Assembly: GCA_034440635.1 (NCBI GenBank)
Contig: JAOTON010000896.1
Coordinates: forward strand, 1,743,001-1,807,000
Length of the DNA stretch: 64,000 nt
DNA from: Lepas anatifera
Taxonomy: Eukaryota; Arthropoda; Thecostraca; Lepadidae
Reading direction: 5' to 3'
The notes under the pieces are model-generated. The model had not been told where the DNA came from. It ran no database searches and saw only the letters and a list, made by a program, of their open reading frames with translations. The position numbers and the translations under genes were made by a program. Below, one piece after another: positions 11,641 through 23,400 of this stretch (the stretch's first letter is position 1; each line of letters begins with the position of its first letter).

Positions 11641-14600
11641 AAATTGGCAATCTCAAAATAAGTATTTAAAGTATAAATTCAAAATAAGCTTTTAAAGTAT
11701 TACTTTAAAAGCAAGTAAGTAGAAAAATCGGCCAATTTTCAGGTACGAACTAAAAGGTACGAAAAAATCGGCCAATTTTCAATTTTAGGTACCAACTACT
11801 GCGTAGAAATAACTCACGTACGCAAATTTGATATTTTCATCTTCCTTGCGTGACAATGGTTTGCCTAAGTCATACGCAGGCCTTGCACAGGGAGGCTGAC
11901 AATTTCTGCCATACGCCAAAGATAAAAATGTAGTTTTTGTGTACGCCCAGAGCTGAAAATACCGACCCCGTCCGCATCCCACGCATGCGTGGTTACGGCA
12001 GAGCTCAGAATCGCAAACTTGCGCACCTGCACAATTCTTACGACCGATGGAGGTGAGAATACAGCCCCAGGTCTGGAGGTACTCGCTTCCATTACTGACA
12101 ATCCACCACAGGGCACTCATGGGACTCTCTCACAGGACAATCCACCCATTAGGCATTGGGCACCCATAGGTATATCCAATGTTCGATTGAAATCACCCTA
12201 TCGATGTACATGTCTCGTAAAATATGAAAATTATCCCCCAGTTTTTCTCCTGGATCCGCCCTTGGTGGCAACTCTAGATTTGCATCCATGTAAGTTTAAT
12301 ATAGTATACAAAATCCGTCCTACATCTTTATTATTTCTGTACCTCAGTCAAGCATTTCAACAGAATAATGCGGTTACGAGTCATTATATTGCCAACTGCC
12401 CCACCCAAACCTCGCTCAGCCACCGCCACTGATCCCAAAAACGAAACTAAGCACAAAAATATATCTACAACCATATATCAAGAGCTTTCGCTTTGCTAAA
12501 AAATACTTCTGATCAAAGAGCATTATACAATATGTAATGCCCCCAATTATATATCCCTGGAGCCGCCCTTGGAACACAAAACCACAAAGTAGGCACGGAT
12601 ATGAGCACATTGATAAAGTAACGAAGCAATCATTGCATTGCGCTAAAAAACAAGTGATTTTGTTCCAGAAATAGAGCAAGACGCAGTTGAGCCAGTTCTT
12701 CTCATAGCCGGTTAACACATAAGTGTCGCCACCGGCAAAAGTATGGGGGCCAGCCAAACTTCAACCTGATACTGACAAAAAACTTTCAACATCAGGACCA
12801 AAAACTGTTCGAATTTGGGCTCCTCGTTGCCTTCCGCAGCGGCTGGATATAAGAATGTCCGGCTTTCTCTCATTTTCACTTAGATCAGGAAATTTTTGGC
12901 CAAAAGTGGGGAGCCCCTGACCCCCCTTTCCGACGCGTATGGGTTAACATGCCCCTAAAACATGTCCTGGAGTCGCCCATGGACCACTTAGAACTTTCTT
13001 TTAAGTTTTTCTTGATGCCAAATCGATAGTTAGGAAAAGTCACAAAGTACGAGAGCGATACCTACCTATTCAGGCTTAGCCACGCCACCGGAAAAACCGT
13101 CCGGGGGCCTCTGGAGCCCCTACACTAATAGGGTTAAAGCACCCATTTTAGCCATTTTGTTGAAAAATAATGTTTTCACGACTTTCCTGGGTTGCCACCC
13201 CCAAACGGCACTCCTGTGTCCGCCAGTGAAAGCACTTAATGAACGTACGTATGCACTACTTTATAGCGCCATGCTCTGGCCGTAATGGGTGGCGGCAGCC
13301 GTTCGGCGACAGTGGGGCCCCGCGCAGGGCTCGGGGCCGCCTCTCGCTCTAACACACAGTACTGAACCATAGGCGGATCCAGAGGTAAATGTGGACACGT
13401 GCTTCCCGTTCGACCTTTGGTGCCCCTGAAAGATTGAAGCGCCCCTGAAATGTCGCTTTCACCCATCCATCCCACCGCCCATCTACCCCACGGGCGTAGC
13501 AACAAGGGGCGGGGACGCGTCTCAATATTCAAATTCTTAACCATTAACCCCATAGCGTTGACTGGAAAGGGACCACTTCACAATATCCCTTAGTACCGCA
13601 AATATTCTGCAAGTTTCCACGCCGACGCCACCCCTCCCCCAGGATGCATAGGTAGGTAGATATGTACTTACTGTCCTGGGCGATCCGACTCCAGCTTGAT
13701 GTCGAGCTAAATGATCTGCCGAGCAATGAGAGTATTGGTCAGCTTAGACCAGGCATTAGGTACACTTTTTGTCCGAAAGGCAATATTTTTCAAGCTCAAT
13801 TTCCTGCACATAAATGTGGAATGCTTACTCTACCTTGGCTCAATTGGGTAAGCCAACAACGCGGTACACCTGTTACTGATTTTCGATACGGTGCGGATGA
13901 TCCTTCTCCCCAGCCCCGAGACAGACGCTGAAGGCTTGATCTCCTATTTCCCTTATATGGATCAAGGAAGCAGGCCCAGCAACAGCACCTTACAAGACCA
14001 CCTTAAATAGCACAAACGCTCCCACCACAATTGCAGCAAATATTAGCACAGACTTATGTAATCCACCCACACTCCACAAAGAAGCTTTACTCACTGGATC
14101 GTATTGGCGCAAAAACATAATAGGTATTCATCCGCGCGCGCACGGCACAGCACGCGCGGCGTCGCCTGACCATACCGCTGTCAAGGCGCTTATCGTATGC
14201 AAGGGAAGTTTCGGTTCTGGCGATAGATGACAGGGCTATCAGATCTGAGTGTCTGAGTTCAAATCCCTGCTCTTCCTTTTCGTAGATCAGAGACAGTGCT
14301 CAATGCACGCTCGGTGATCTACGAGATCATTTAAGCTTTGAAAATGCTATCTCGGAGACAAAGGCGAGTCTCACATCGGTGTGCAAGATGAATCACTGAT
14401 TTAAGCGGTGTTTCAGAGATAACAATGTTGTTTTCTGGTGGCCTACGATGCCGTGGGAGGGTTTATGTTTAGATCAATATCAAAACAATCTCAAAAGTGT
14501 TTTTGAGTGTTGATGCCCCGCTGTGCTTTAGGTGCAAAGGCCATGTCGTGAAGTTTTTGTCACCAAAATGGGTGATTGTGTGATTTTATATCGTTCTGAA

Positions 14601-15104
14601 TATACAAGAAATATGTTGCATCGCTTGGATTTCCAAATAGGAATTACGAACTCTGTCCCGAGCGAAAATTAAATTTTCCTATCTCTTAAGCATGCGCATT
14701 CTTGCACAATGGTCTAGTGCGTACTCTTGCCGGATATGTTGCTTTGGGAAGAAAGTCTTCATAGACACGTTGGCAGGCGTTTTGGCGTGAGTTCCAGTCC
14801 TGCAGCACAGTCCTAACTGAGCTTTCTTACTGATACAGACCGTAATACAATACTTTTGATAATGGAAGCATGGTCTACAAGTTTACCTAGTTAAGAAATA
14901 TTACATCAAGGGTACCCAGAAACTTATTTGGCTATGTACTCCCGCGGAAAGAACAGGAGCACGTTGAATTTTTGTGTGCAGCCTAGGCACTGACCTTGCT
15001 TTTTTATACCAGGGTATCCACCATCTCAGTGGTTGCTAAATAACCAAAATAGCTGCTGCGTACTCTTATCTCCTGCGTACTCTTACCCGCCCTTACCCTA
15101 CACA
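11641..15104. other. Eroded repeat-derived sequence, no supported gene
   Basis: Several short strings resemble hAT-type ends (GGATCCGCCCTTGG at 12251, GGCGGATCCAGAGG at 13373, GGGCGTAGCAAC at 13492), but none pairs with a target duplication. GTGCGTACTCTT strings occur at 14718 and 15058-15090. A tRNA-like string with B-box GAGTTCAAATCC is at about 14206-14277. Confidence 0.4.
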
Positions 15105-15290
15105 TATGTTTGGTTAAAAACGACGGCATATTTCATCTTTATGTTCTTCTTCTGTTGTTTCTCTTTTCTCCATACCACTTTTCTTTTATAAGTTTCCAAA
15201 GAAAAAAACAGGTTTCCTAGGTTCATTTACGACGTTTCGGTGATAAATACATCCACCATCATCAGGCATTGATAATATGTTTATACACAG
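15105..15290 (-). mobile_element. Penelope-like element fragment
   Basis: On the minus strand a CCTGATGATGG...GAAACGTCG element (15267-15230) is followed, about 70 bases on, by a frame ending KKNIKMKYAVVFNQTYV, like the VIFNETC segment at 8803. Too short to classify alone; grouped by pattern. Confidence 0.5.
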
Positions 15291-15317
15291 GCTTTGCAGG
15301 CTGCAACATCACTATTA

Positions 15318-16167
15318 TTAACACGCGCATTGACGGGGGTCTGAGTCACCTTCGCATTGACCGGGGGGGCGGGTACCCGCCCCCCTAAGATCTCGAGAAC
15401 CACGGTAGGTAGCGAAAAACGGTAAACGGCGTTGGGCTGCCCATCCACTTCTCCATCGAAAACATTTGAACCATTTTTTTGTCAGGTCACATTTAAGGTC
15501 ACGAGAGGTCAAAACATGCCCGTCATAGGGATAACATGTAAAATTAAGTTTTTCGGGCATTACATCTGAACAAGTAAAGATAGAGCAAAACGACTTGAAC
15601 TATATGAATCCTCTTAGCAAGCCGAATCGAATGATATATAATTTGACCTTGCTAGGTCAAATCAACGATTTGACCTGACCTGAGGTCAGGTCAGGGTCAA
15701 ATTATATAAAATGCATATCATTAGAACCGCAAAGCCCAGGCGAGTCTAATGCACCTAAAATAAATGCTCTATCACCATCCGTTACTGAGTTATTCCGTAA
15801 AAACCATTTTTCCCATGTATTTCCAATGGAGAGGTCATGCCTCGTACCTGACCTTAGGTCATCGATATCAAAAATACCGGAACATATGTTAGAGAACTCG
15901 GTGGGGCCATTATGTGATATGAGTTTCAATCGGATAAGTTCACCCTGCTCCGACTTATGCTATCTTAAACTTTTTTGAGGTCGGGTCACTTGACCTGTAC
16001 TGGTGACCTGACCTGAGATGACCTAACCTTAAAATTTTCACAGAAGTTGTAAAAATGATGAGGGAAAAGGTATGCCAAGTACGGCGGCGCTGCGCGCCGC
16101 CGTTTTTCTGCTATCTCCGAAAACCCGAGGGGGCGGGTACCCGCCCCCCCGTCAATGCGCGTGTTAA
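15318..16167 (+). mobile_element. TTAA element, family A copy 3 (best preserved)
   Basis: Ends TTAACACGCGCATTGACGGG and GTCAATGCGCGTGTTAA are near-perfect inverted repeats. Duplicated core after GAGCCACCTTCGC, GGGTACCC palindrome at both ends, the double half-site palindrome at about 15675, and the GGCGGCGCTGCGCGCCGCCG hairpin followed by TTTTTCTGCTATC. 850 bp. Confidence 0.93.
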
Positions 16168-16277
16168 AAGGTAAAAGACAGGGACTAAAACCTTTGTTCA
16201 GGCCCCAGTCATCCCTTCGGCGGCCATAGGACCGTGAACAATTATGACGTCACAACCAAGCAACAGCTGTTTGCTTA

Positions 16278-17823
16278 CCCGGTGTCCTAACCAAGACGCA
16301 ACGCGTCGCAAGGCGTTGCACGCCGTCGATCTGCCGCAACGACCGGGATTTTCGGTCAGGACACAAAACGCACTGACGCAACGCGTCGCACGGCGTTGCA
16401 ACGCGTCGCAGCAAAAGTTGAACAATGTCCAACTTTTGACGCCGACCGTCTGCGTCAGAAGCCGATATCCGTGTTGTTTGTTGTTGTTTTTAGTCATTAA
16501 ATGTAATACATGTTTTAGAATAATTATTCAAATTAAAATTCATGCTGAAAAAATATATGGAAACTGGATATGATCACATTTTTCTCCTAAATCGTTCTTT
16601 TAACCCGCGCCCCACCGGGGGTCCGGCGCCACCTTCGCCCCACCGGGGGGGCCATCGATGGCCCCCCTCTAACTCCGAAAATATGAGCGTTAGCGCAAAT
16701 CTGAAAAGTGCAATAGAAAGCTCGCGTGAATTCAGTAAGAAATTACTTCGCATGTTTTAGTGCTCAGGTCAATGGTTTGACCTCCAGAGGTCAAATTAGG
16801 TCAAGATCGGCTATTTTCACTCAAATATGCAATGATTAAGCAAACTGGGCATAACTCTTATGTCATTAGAGCTATTGAGGCCTGGTAAAGTACATTTGAT
16901 AGCAAATTGCCAGTACTTTTTCCGCTATGTGGAATGTAAAGACCTCCCGCCAGTGGTTTGACCGCCAGAGGTCACCTCGTGACCTAATATGACCTGAGGT
17001 CACGAAAGGTCAAAAAGTGACCTTGCCGTATATCAAATGAAAGCCAGTGACAAGACAAACACGATGAGGTTTGTTTCACCGCTCTAGCTCAATTAGGTCA
17101 AAAGTTATTGTCAAAATACTGTTTTTGACCTATGGTGACCTTGGATGACCTTGGAAAAGTCAAAGGGCAAATATGACCCCTGGGATCCGTGAAAGGGTGT
17201 CCAAAAACGTTGTTCTGAGCAGTCTGAGTATTTGCAATCATTTATGTGGCTTTTATATCATGAAATAGCTTTTCCCCATGCTTTTCCAATGGGAGAGGTC
17301 GCCTCGTGACCTGACCTCAGGGCACGAAATCGAAAAAATCCCGGATATACACCTTGTAGACCCTGGAGGGGTCATGAAGTGTAGGAAGTTTCAAATCGAT
17401 CGACTTTGAAATGTAGCTCTTACAGAGCTCTAAAGGTGAAGTGAGGCGACCTTGGTTGACCTCGTCTGGTGACCTGACCTTGGGTGACCCGGGGTAAAAA
17501 ATTTCAGGGATGATGGAAAAATGATGCAGTGAGAGGTAGAGCCCTCAACCGCGGTGCTGCGCCTCGTCGTTTTTCTGCTATCCCGGAAAAACCTTAGGGG
17601 GCCATCGATGGCCCCCCGGTGGGGCGAGGGTTAATAGTTATTGATGGCAGCTAAGTTTTGGTTGTTGGTAAACAACATTCGTCGCAGTTTGAGCTACCAG
17701 ATTGCTACCAAAGCTGAACATTTCCTCTGTCGGCCAAACCTCCAAAATTACCGCTCTGCAACTGACGCCGACGGTCGCCGACGGTTGGCGACCGTCGGCG
17801 ACCGTTTGGTTAGGGACACCCAG
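16278..17823. mobile_element. Harbinger-like TIR element interrupted by B1
   Basis: The left end CCCGGTGTCCTAACCAA and the right end TTGGTTAGGGACACCCAG are inverted repeats, and TTA flanks both sides (16275-16277, 17824-17826), as in PIF/Harbinger insertions. The inner sequence is CAACGCGTCGCA-rich on the left and GACGGTCGCCGACGG-rich on the right. Element B1 sits inside at 16600-17634. Confidence 0.55.
16600..17634 (+). mobile_element. TTAA element, family B copy 1
   Basis: Left end TTAACCCGCGCCCCACCGGG, linker GGCGCCACCTTCGC, second core CCCCACCGGGG, palindrome GGCCATCGATGGCC. Right end CTGCGCCTCGTCGTTTTTC, GCTATCCCGGAAAAACC, the same palindrome, GGTGGGGCGAGGGTTAA. The body carries many AGGTCA/TGACCT sites. 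1,035 bp. Confidence 0.93.
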
Positions 17824-17834
17824 TTAGTTTGTTT

Positions 17835-20074
17835 GGGTCAGTCAGATGATTAGTTGGATGGATAGAGCATGAATATTTTTATACTAGATTTTATTTTTAG
17901 ATTTTGATCGAAAGAAATGTGAAGATAGTGCATTGTGCCGTAGCAGCTCGCCCTATGGGGAATAGGCTTGATTCTAGCATACCATTTTTTCAATCCCCTA
18001 AAATTCAAGCGTGAGAAAGGAGTGGATTTGCCGATGTTTAAGACAAGATTCGAAGAAACTTCAACATGCTGTTATACGCGAGAAATATTTCGAAAGATCC
18101 GACTACAACCAGACAGGCCTACTAAAATATTCAATGGACATCAAATGTAGGATATTTCCGAAGAACGGTGCTGTACCCTCACTAAACCTACCACTTAGGT
18201 GAGAGCACTTGCCGGCTTGATAAAAGCTTGCGGTTACCTGCTATTTACGCTGCAATAATATTCTACTTAAATACTTCACATCACTGTTTGGAAAAATAAA
18301 TGTTAATGGGGATTTCCTTTTGCGCATGGTTCAAACACAATCGATTATTATACTTCCAGCAGCTGCTGCTTTGTTTGTTATATTTGGTCACTTAGTTTCG
18401 TTGGCATAGATACAAATGTTCCAAGGTGGTACCCCGCTTACGCTTAGAAGCAGTGTTCTGTGGCAGAAACGAAAACATGCACTGAAATGATGTATGCATT
18501 GAAAGCGAAGACAATTTGTGATAGCATTGATAGTACCTATTGCGGTGCATATGACAATGATTGTATATGAGTCGGATTCGATCGAGTAAGCCAGGCACCA
18601 AGGTGTGCCTTATAAAGACCCGCGAAATCTAATACATCTGATTCAATATAGTATCACTTTTATATGTTTCCTTTCTGCACTTGGTACTCACAGGATATTA
18701 TATAAATCTGCTCTGGTGCAAGGCAAGGTAGAGCATATACAAAAGGGCCTTTGAATGTTAGCTAAGTACCAGTGAACGTCTGTAAAATTTAAGCACATAC
18801 ATTTGTTAATTCAATAGGACAATCACTGACGGCTCGTGAGTGCTTGGGTGCAGTAGCACACCCCAAGAGGGGGCAGTGATCTTACCCACCAATCGCTTCG
18901 GCTCTTAAAGGGAATGTGGCACCTTTATAGCAGGATTTTAACTGAGATAGCCAAGTTGTAAAGCATGTCGGAAAACCCGGGACTCAATACATCATTTGTC
19001 TTGAAACTAAAAATGTCCGTGGAAAAGAGCTAAAAGCTAAAAAGAGCAATCCAACCTTTTCTCATTATGATCGTTGCAATGCAGCCAAATTACATAACTT
19101 CACTCATTAAACAGGCTTACTATCGCATTCAACTCAGTCAGGATCGTGGTGACCGGTCAAACTCAGTTTGTACCTCGGTACATGTATGCCCCACGGGGCT
19201 GGTTAAGACCGAGAGTTATCGGTCTCATGGACGAGCCAGTTCTTGGACTAGGTGATGTTAAAATCGTTGTCAACATTTTGCTAAGCAGAACAAGTCCAAT
19301 AGGATTAGTAGAATCATCTTATGTCTGACGATTTTTTGAAATATAAATTTTGTTCGCCTGCATAGGTTTAAGTCAATGATGAGGCTCGGCATGTGAGCAA
19401 TTATGACGTCACATGCTTACGTCATGATCCGGCAGAATCGCCGGATGATCGTACCTTATACGTTAAGGGCCTTACCTTTGTTTATACAGTCGAGAATTCG
19501 ATAATTATAAGTGTAAATATTGAACACCAAGGCCTTTAAATGTACAGGTAGAACGCTCCCCTCTCAAAAAAATGGCAACCTCTGTTTCTAGAGACTTTTA
19601 CGTTTGTGACGTCAGCAGTTGCTCTCAAGGTGGAGCCGCCCATTCATTCAATGAGAATCGACTACGGATCGTGGAGTGTTTTACGGTTTCAAGACGCATC
19701 TGGCGAGGGGTAGACCCAAACTTTATTGCCTCACGTCCTTAAAAAAACAGTATTATTGCCCCTAACACGCAACTTATCTCCTGATAGCCCCGTCTTCTAC
19801 AATGCTCAACGACAATGCGTTGCAAAGCAACTCTAGGCGATCGCTGACGTCATTACCATGGTGAATGCCAGATTTGAGGTTGCCATTTTTAGCATAGGCT
19901 AAAAAGGCGGAGCGCAACCCCTGATTGAACGCTTGTCACGACAGAAAATTAATGATCTATCGTGCTGTTTCGTATGGAAGACTTCTCGTGTAGATATACA
20001 TAACGAGATTGCAATCTAAGGAACTCGCGGTGTAGTACTGAAGTATACCACCCCCTTAACCCAAATAGACGCTG
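17835..20074. other. No recognised feature
   Basis: About 2.2 kb of unique-looking sequence with only short open frames. I see no repeat ends, conserved protein pattern or RNA gene. Confidence 0.4.
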
Positions 20075-20266
20075 CTAAGGTTTATTATGCCGTAATGATC
20101 CAGCTGGTTGTTCATGCGTGGGATTTCGGTCAATAATTAAGGCAGCCTCGAGAATTTTCAGTAGTTTCCTGTTGTTTTCCTTTGCTAAGATTGCTTTTGC
20201 TGTTGAGGTCCTGCCTGGTGAGTTGGCGTTGGTGCTTCTGTTTGGTATGTAGCAGTGGACCACCGG

Positions 20267-20268
<2 letters not shown>
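20075..20268 (-). mobile_element. Penelope-like GIY-YIG endonuclease C-terminal fragment
   Basis: The minus-strand frame reads AKAILAKENNRKLLKILEAA then LIIDRNPTHEQPAGSLRHNK. 'KILEA.LI....P..' with its glutamate is the tail of GIY-YIG nucleases carried by Penelope-like elements. The fragment abuts (TA)n tract 3. The catalytic GIY and YIG motifs are not present. Confidence 0.5.

Positions 20269-20336
<68 letters not shown>
20269..20336. repeat. (TA)n tract 3
   Basis: 68 bp of TA repeats between a GIY-YIG-type fragment and a palindrome array. Confidence 0.97.
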
Positions 20337-20337
<1 letters not shown>

Positions 20338-20338
<1 letters not shown>

Positions 20339-20611
20339 AAAATTGGCCCGTTTGCATACCGGCCGGTCCATTTGTAAACGGGCCAAATAGCCGGCCCGTA
20401 TGCAAACAGGCCAGCAAATCGGCCCGTTTACAAATGGGCCGGCCCGTATGCAAACGGGCCAGGGATGTGGCCCGTTTGCAAAAAGTCTGGCCCGTTTGGT
20501 TTTTTTAGTATCCTGGCCCGTTTGCAAACCGGCTAGCCCGTTGGCAAACTGGCCGGCCCGTTTGCAAACCTGCTGACCCGTTTACAAATCGGTTGGCTCG
20601 TTTAAAACGGA
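20338..20611. repeat. GGCCCGTTTGCAAACGGGCC palindrome array 1
   Basis: More than a dozen half-units of GGCCCGTTTGCAAA and TTTGCAAACGGGCC variants, arranged head-to-head, form overlapping perfect or near-perfect palindromes. The unit order in the left half mirrors array 3 in inverse orientation. The open frames across it are artefacts of the repeat. Confidence 0.92.
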
Positions 20612-20781
20612 TTTGAGTATAATGCATTCGCACGCAATAGCTTTCTTGGCACGCGTTTACTGATCTAATTTCATGAAAAGTAGCTCCAAATGGCATCATG
20701 CATAATTTTTTTCCAATTCTGGACCGAAGCACATTGAATAAATCCCGCCAATCCACCTCCTGGGCATAACATGCGACCCGA

Positions 20782-20966
20782 AATAATAATTGTTGGGGTT
20801 TAACGACGCGCAACTGCCAGGGTCATACGGCGTCGCCAACTCTCACCCTGTTGGAAGGGATTTTGGGGAGCAGATCGACTTATTCAGAGGCTCCGCCGGG
20901 ATTTGAACCCGGGACCGGTGGCTTAGAAGACAAGGGTGCTATCCACTAAGCCACCTCATCCCCACT
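20782..20966 (-). mobile_element. tRNA-derived SINE with target site duplication
   Basis: The minus strand begins with a tRNA-like head: A box TGGCTTAGTGG, anticodon-loop region TTGTCTTCTAAGCC, B box GGTTCAAATCC. A tRNA-Arg(TCT) origin is possible. The tail ends GTTAAACCCCAACAATTATT. Direct repeats TGCGACCCGA flank it at 20772-20781 and 20967-20976. The acceptor stem does not pair, so it is not a functional tRNA gene. Confidence 0.85.
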
Positions 20967-20976
20967 TGCGACCCGA

Positions 20977-21852
20977 CCTGACGCCGCAAGACCAAGCGTT
21001 GTACAACATATTTTATATGTGAAGTGCAGGAGTGGTTGGACCGCCTCGTCGCCTTGACACTTGCTGAATATCTGGTAAGAGGTATACATAGTTGCGTACC
21101 TATGTTTAAGAATATTGCGTCATCCTCATGGACCCTCAATATAGGCATAATAAATTTACCATCTTCGATTTCAGGTTATTCTCTATTTCTGGTTTGGGGA
21201 CAGGTCCATATTAAAATATTCGTTTTTGAGTCCTGGATTTAAGAATTATACAATCCGGCGCCACCCCATCTGCATTTACAATCATATCTGGGCGGGAGAA
21301 TTCGATTAGAGGCTATGCCAGCGTCCCCCATCATAGAATGTTTAGGTTAGGCTGCCATCTTTTTCTAGGTAAAGGAAATTAAGTAGCTGAAATAAAACTA
21401 CAAATTAATTTTCCATTTCATGCTGCAGTCTACCTCCCTCTGCTTTACTGAATCCAAATTGGCTGCTGTGGGGCCTTTTTAGCCAAATTATCCCAGGTAA
21501 CATTACTTCCACCTTTTGCTGAGTGCCGGAAAAGCTTAGCTTCGGAACTGTATGAGTATTGGAATCCAGGTCATTATCGAATTAATTGTATTCTATTTTT
21601 GGATTCGGATGATAATCACTGACCTAGTCTCTATGGCCAAAATGTGATCCGGATCGCATTTCCGATGGAGTACAAGTGTTTTTCCCCAGCACTATGGCAC
21701 GGTTTGTGCTAGAGTGTTGAGAAATAGCGCTTCATGAACTCGACGACTCCACGATGTATCCGGATCTATCGGATCGCATTTGGACCATGAAAACTAAGTT
21801 GTAAGAAAACGGATTGGGTCTGGTCTAACAGAGGAATTAGTTTTTCTTTATT
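20977..21852. other. No recognised feature
   Basis: Unique-looking sequence with short unsupported open frames. Confidence 0.4.
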
Positions 21853-22882
21853 TTAACCCGCGCCCCACCGGGGTCCGGCGCCACCTTCGCCCCACCGGGG
21901 GGCCATCGATGCCCCCCTCTAACTCCGAAAATATGGGCGTTAGCGCAAATCTGCAAAGTGCAATAGAAAGCTCGCGTGAATTCAGTAAGAAATTACTTCG
22001 CATGTTTTAGTGCTCAGGTCAATGGTTTGACCTCCAGAGGTCAAATTAGGTCAAGATCGGCTATTTTCACTCAAATATGCAATGATTAAGCAAACTGGGC
22101 ATAACTCTTGTCATTAGAGCTATTGAGGCCTGGTAAAGTAAATTTGATAGAAAATTGCCAGTACTTTTTCCGCTATGTGGAACGTAAAGACCTCCCGCCA
22201 GTGGTTTGACCGCCAGAGGTCACCTCGTGACCTAATATGACCTGAGGTCACGAAAGGACAAAAAGTGACCTTGCCGTATATCAAATGAAAGCCAGTGACA
22301 AGACAAACACGATGAGGTTTGTTTCACCGCTCTAGCTCAATTAGGTCAAAAGTTATCGTCAAAATACTGTTTTTGACCTCCGGTGACCTTGGATGACCTT
22401 GGAAAAGTCAAAGGGCAAATATGACCCCTGGGATCCGTGAAAGGGTGTCCAAAAACGTTGTTCTGAGCAGTCTGAGTATTTGCAATCATTTTTGTGGCTT
22501 TTATATCATGAAATAGCTTTTCCCCATGCTTTTCCAATTGGAGAGGTCGCCTCGTGACCTGACCTCAGGGCACGAAATCGAAAAATCCCAGATATACACC
22601 TTGTAGACCCTGGAGGGGTCATGAAGTGTAGGAAGTTTCAAATTGATCGACTTTGAAATGTAGCTCTTACAGAGCTCTAAAGGTGAAGTGAGGTGAACTT
22701 GGTTGACCTCGTCTGGTGACCTGACCTTGGGTGACCCGGGGTAAAAAATTTCAGGGATGATGGGAAAATAATGCAGTGAGAGGTAGAGCCCTCAACCGCG
22801 GTGCTGCGCCTCGTCGTTTTTCTGCTATCCTGGAAAAACCTTAGGGGGGCCATCGATGGCCCCCCGGTGGGGCGAGGGTTAA
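21853..22882 (+). mobile_element. TTAA element, family B copy 2
   Basis: Very similar to B1 throughout, with TTAACCCGCGCCCCACCGGG at the left and CCGGTGGGGCGAGGGTTAA at the right. The left palindrome has lost one base pair (GGCCATCGATGCCC). 1,030 bp. The high identity to B1 suggests recent activity. Confidence 0.93.
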
Positions 22883-23400
22883 TGAATCTAATGATTTTTT
22901 CTTATTTTCATGAATCTATTTTATTGTTAATCAACTTGTAAACTGGGTGATTAAATTATCTAAATATTAATCGCTCTGAACATGGCAAGCATTGTGACGG
23001 CACTGCTTTCCATTAACATTCGTGAAGAAATGCTTGCAATGCTTGACTAGATTGCTGCTTGTAGAGCCTTAGTATTTAAGGATAACTGGTACCTACGTTT
23101 TCAGTTATCAAAGTAAATATGTATCCAGAAATAACTTAGTGTTCCTTGTTTGCCAAAAAACAGTTTTAACGATGCTAAGAATCTGACTCAGCCACCGACA
23201 AAGACCATCTCTGGTGAACACCGTCATTATCTAGCCTCTGATCAGATTGGTTTTCGATTGTTGAATACTATGGAAACACTTTCCCTGAAAAGTGAATGTG
23301 GTCATATTATTTCCAATGTCCGTGTTGACCTAAACCTCGTCTCGTGCCCATTCTCTTGCTTCATTAAGTTACCAACTATGATTGTCATCAATAACTATGT

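Noticed and set aside
14206..14277. tRNA-like sequence with GAGTTCAAATCC
   Set aside because: The B box is present, but the T stem and A box are poor; at most a degraded SINE head.
20182..20527. Open frames with poly(Ile-Tyr) and repeated CKRAG/NGP-type peptides
   Set aside because: They are translations of (TA)n and the GGCCCGTTTGCAAACGGGCC array, not genes.
20885..20962. Functional tRNA-Arg gene
   Set aside because: The acceptor stem does not pair, and the sequence continues into a SINE tail with target duplication.
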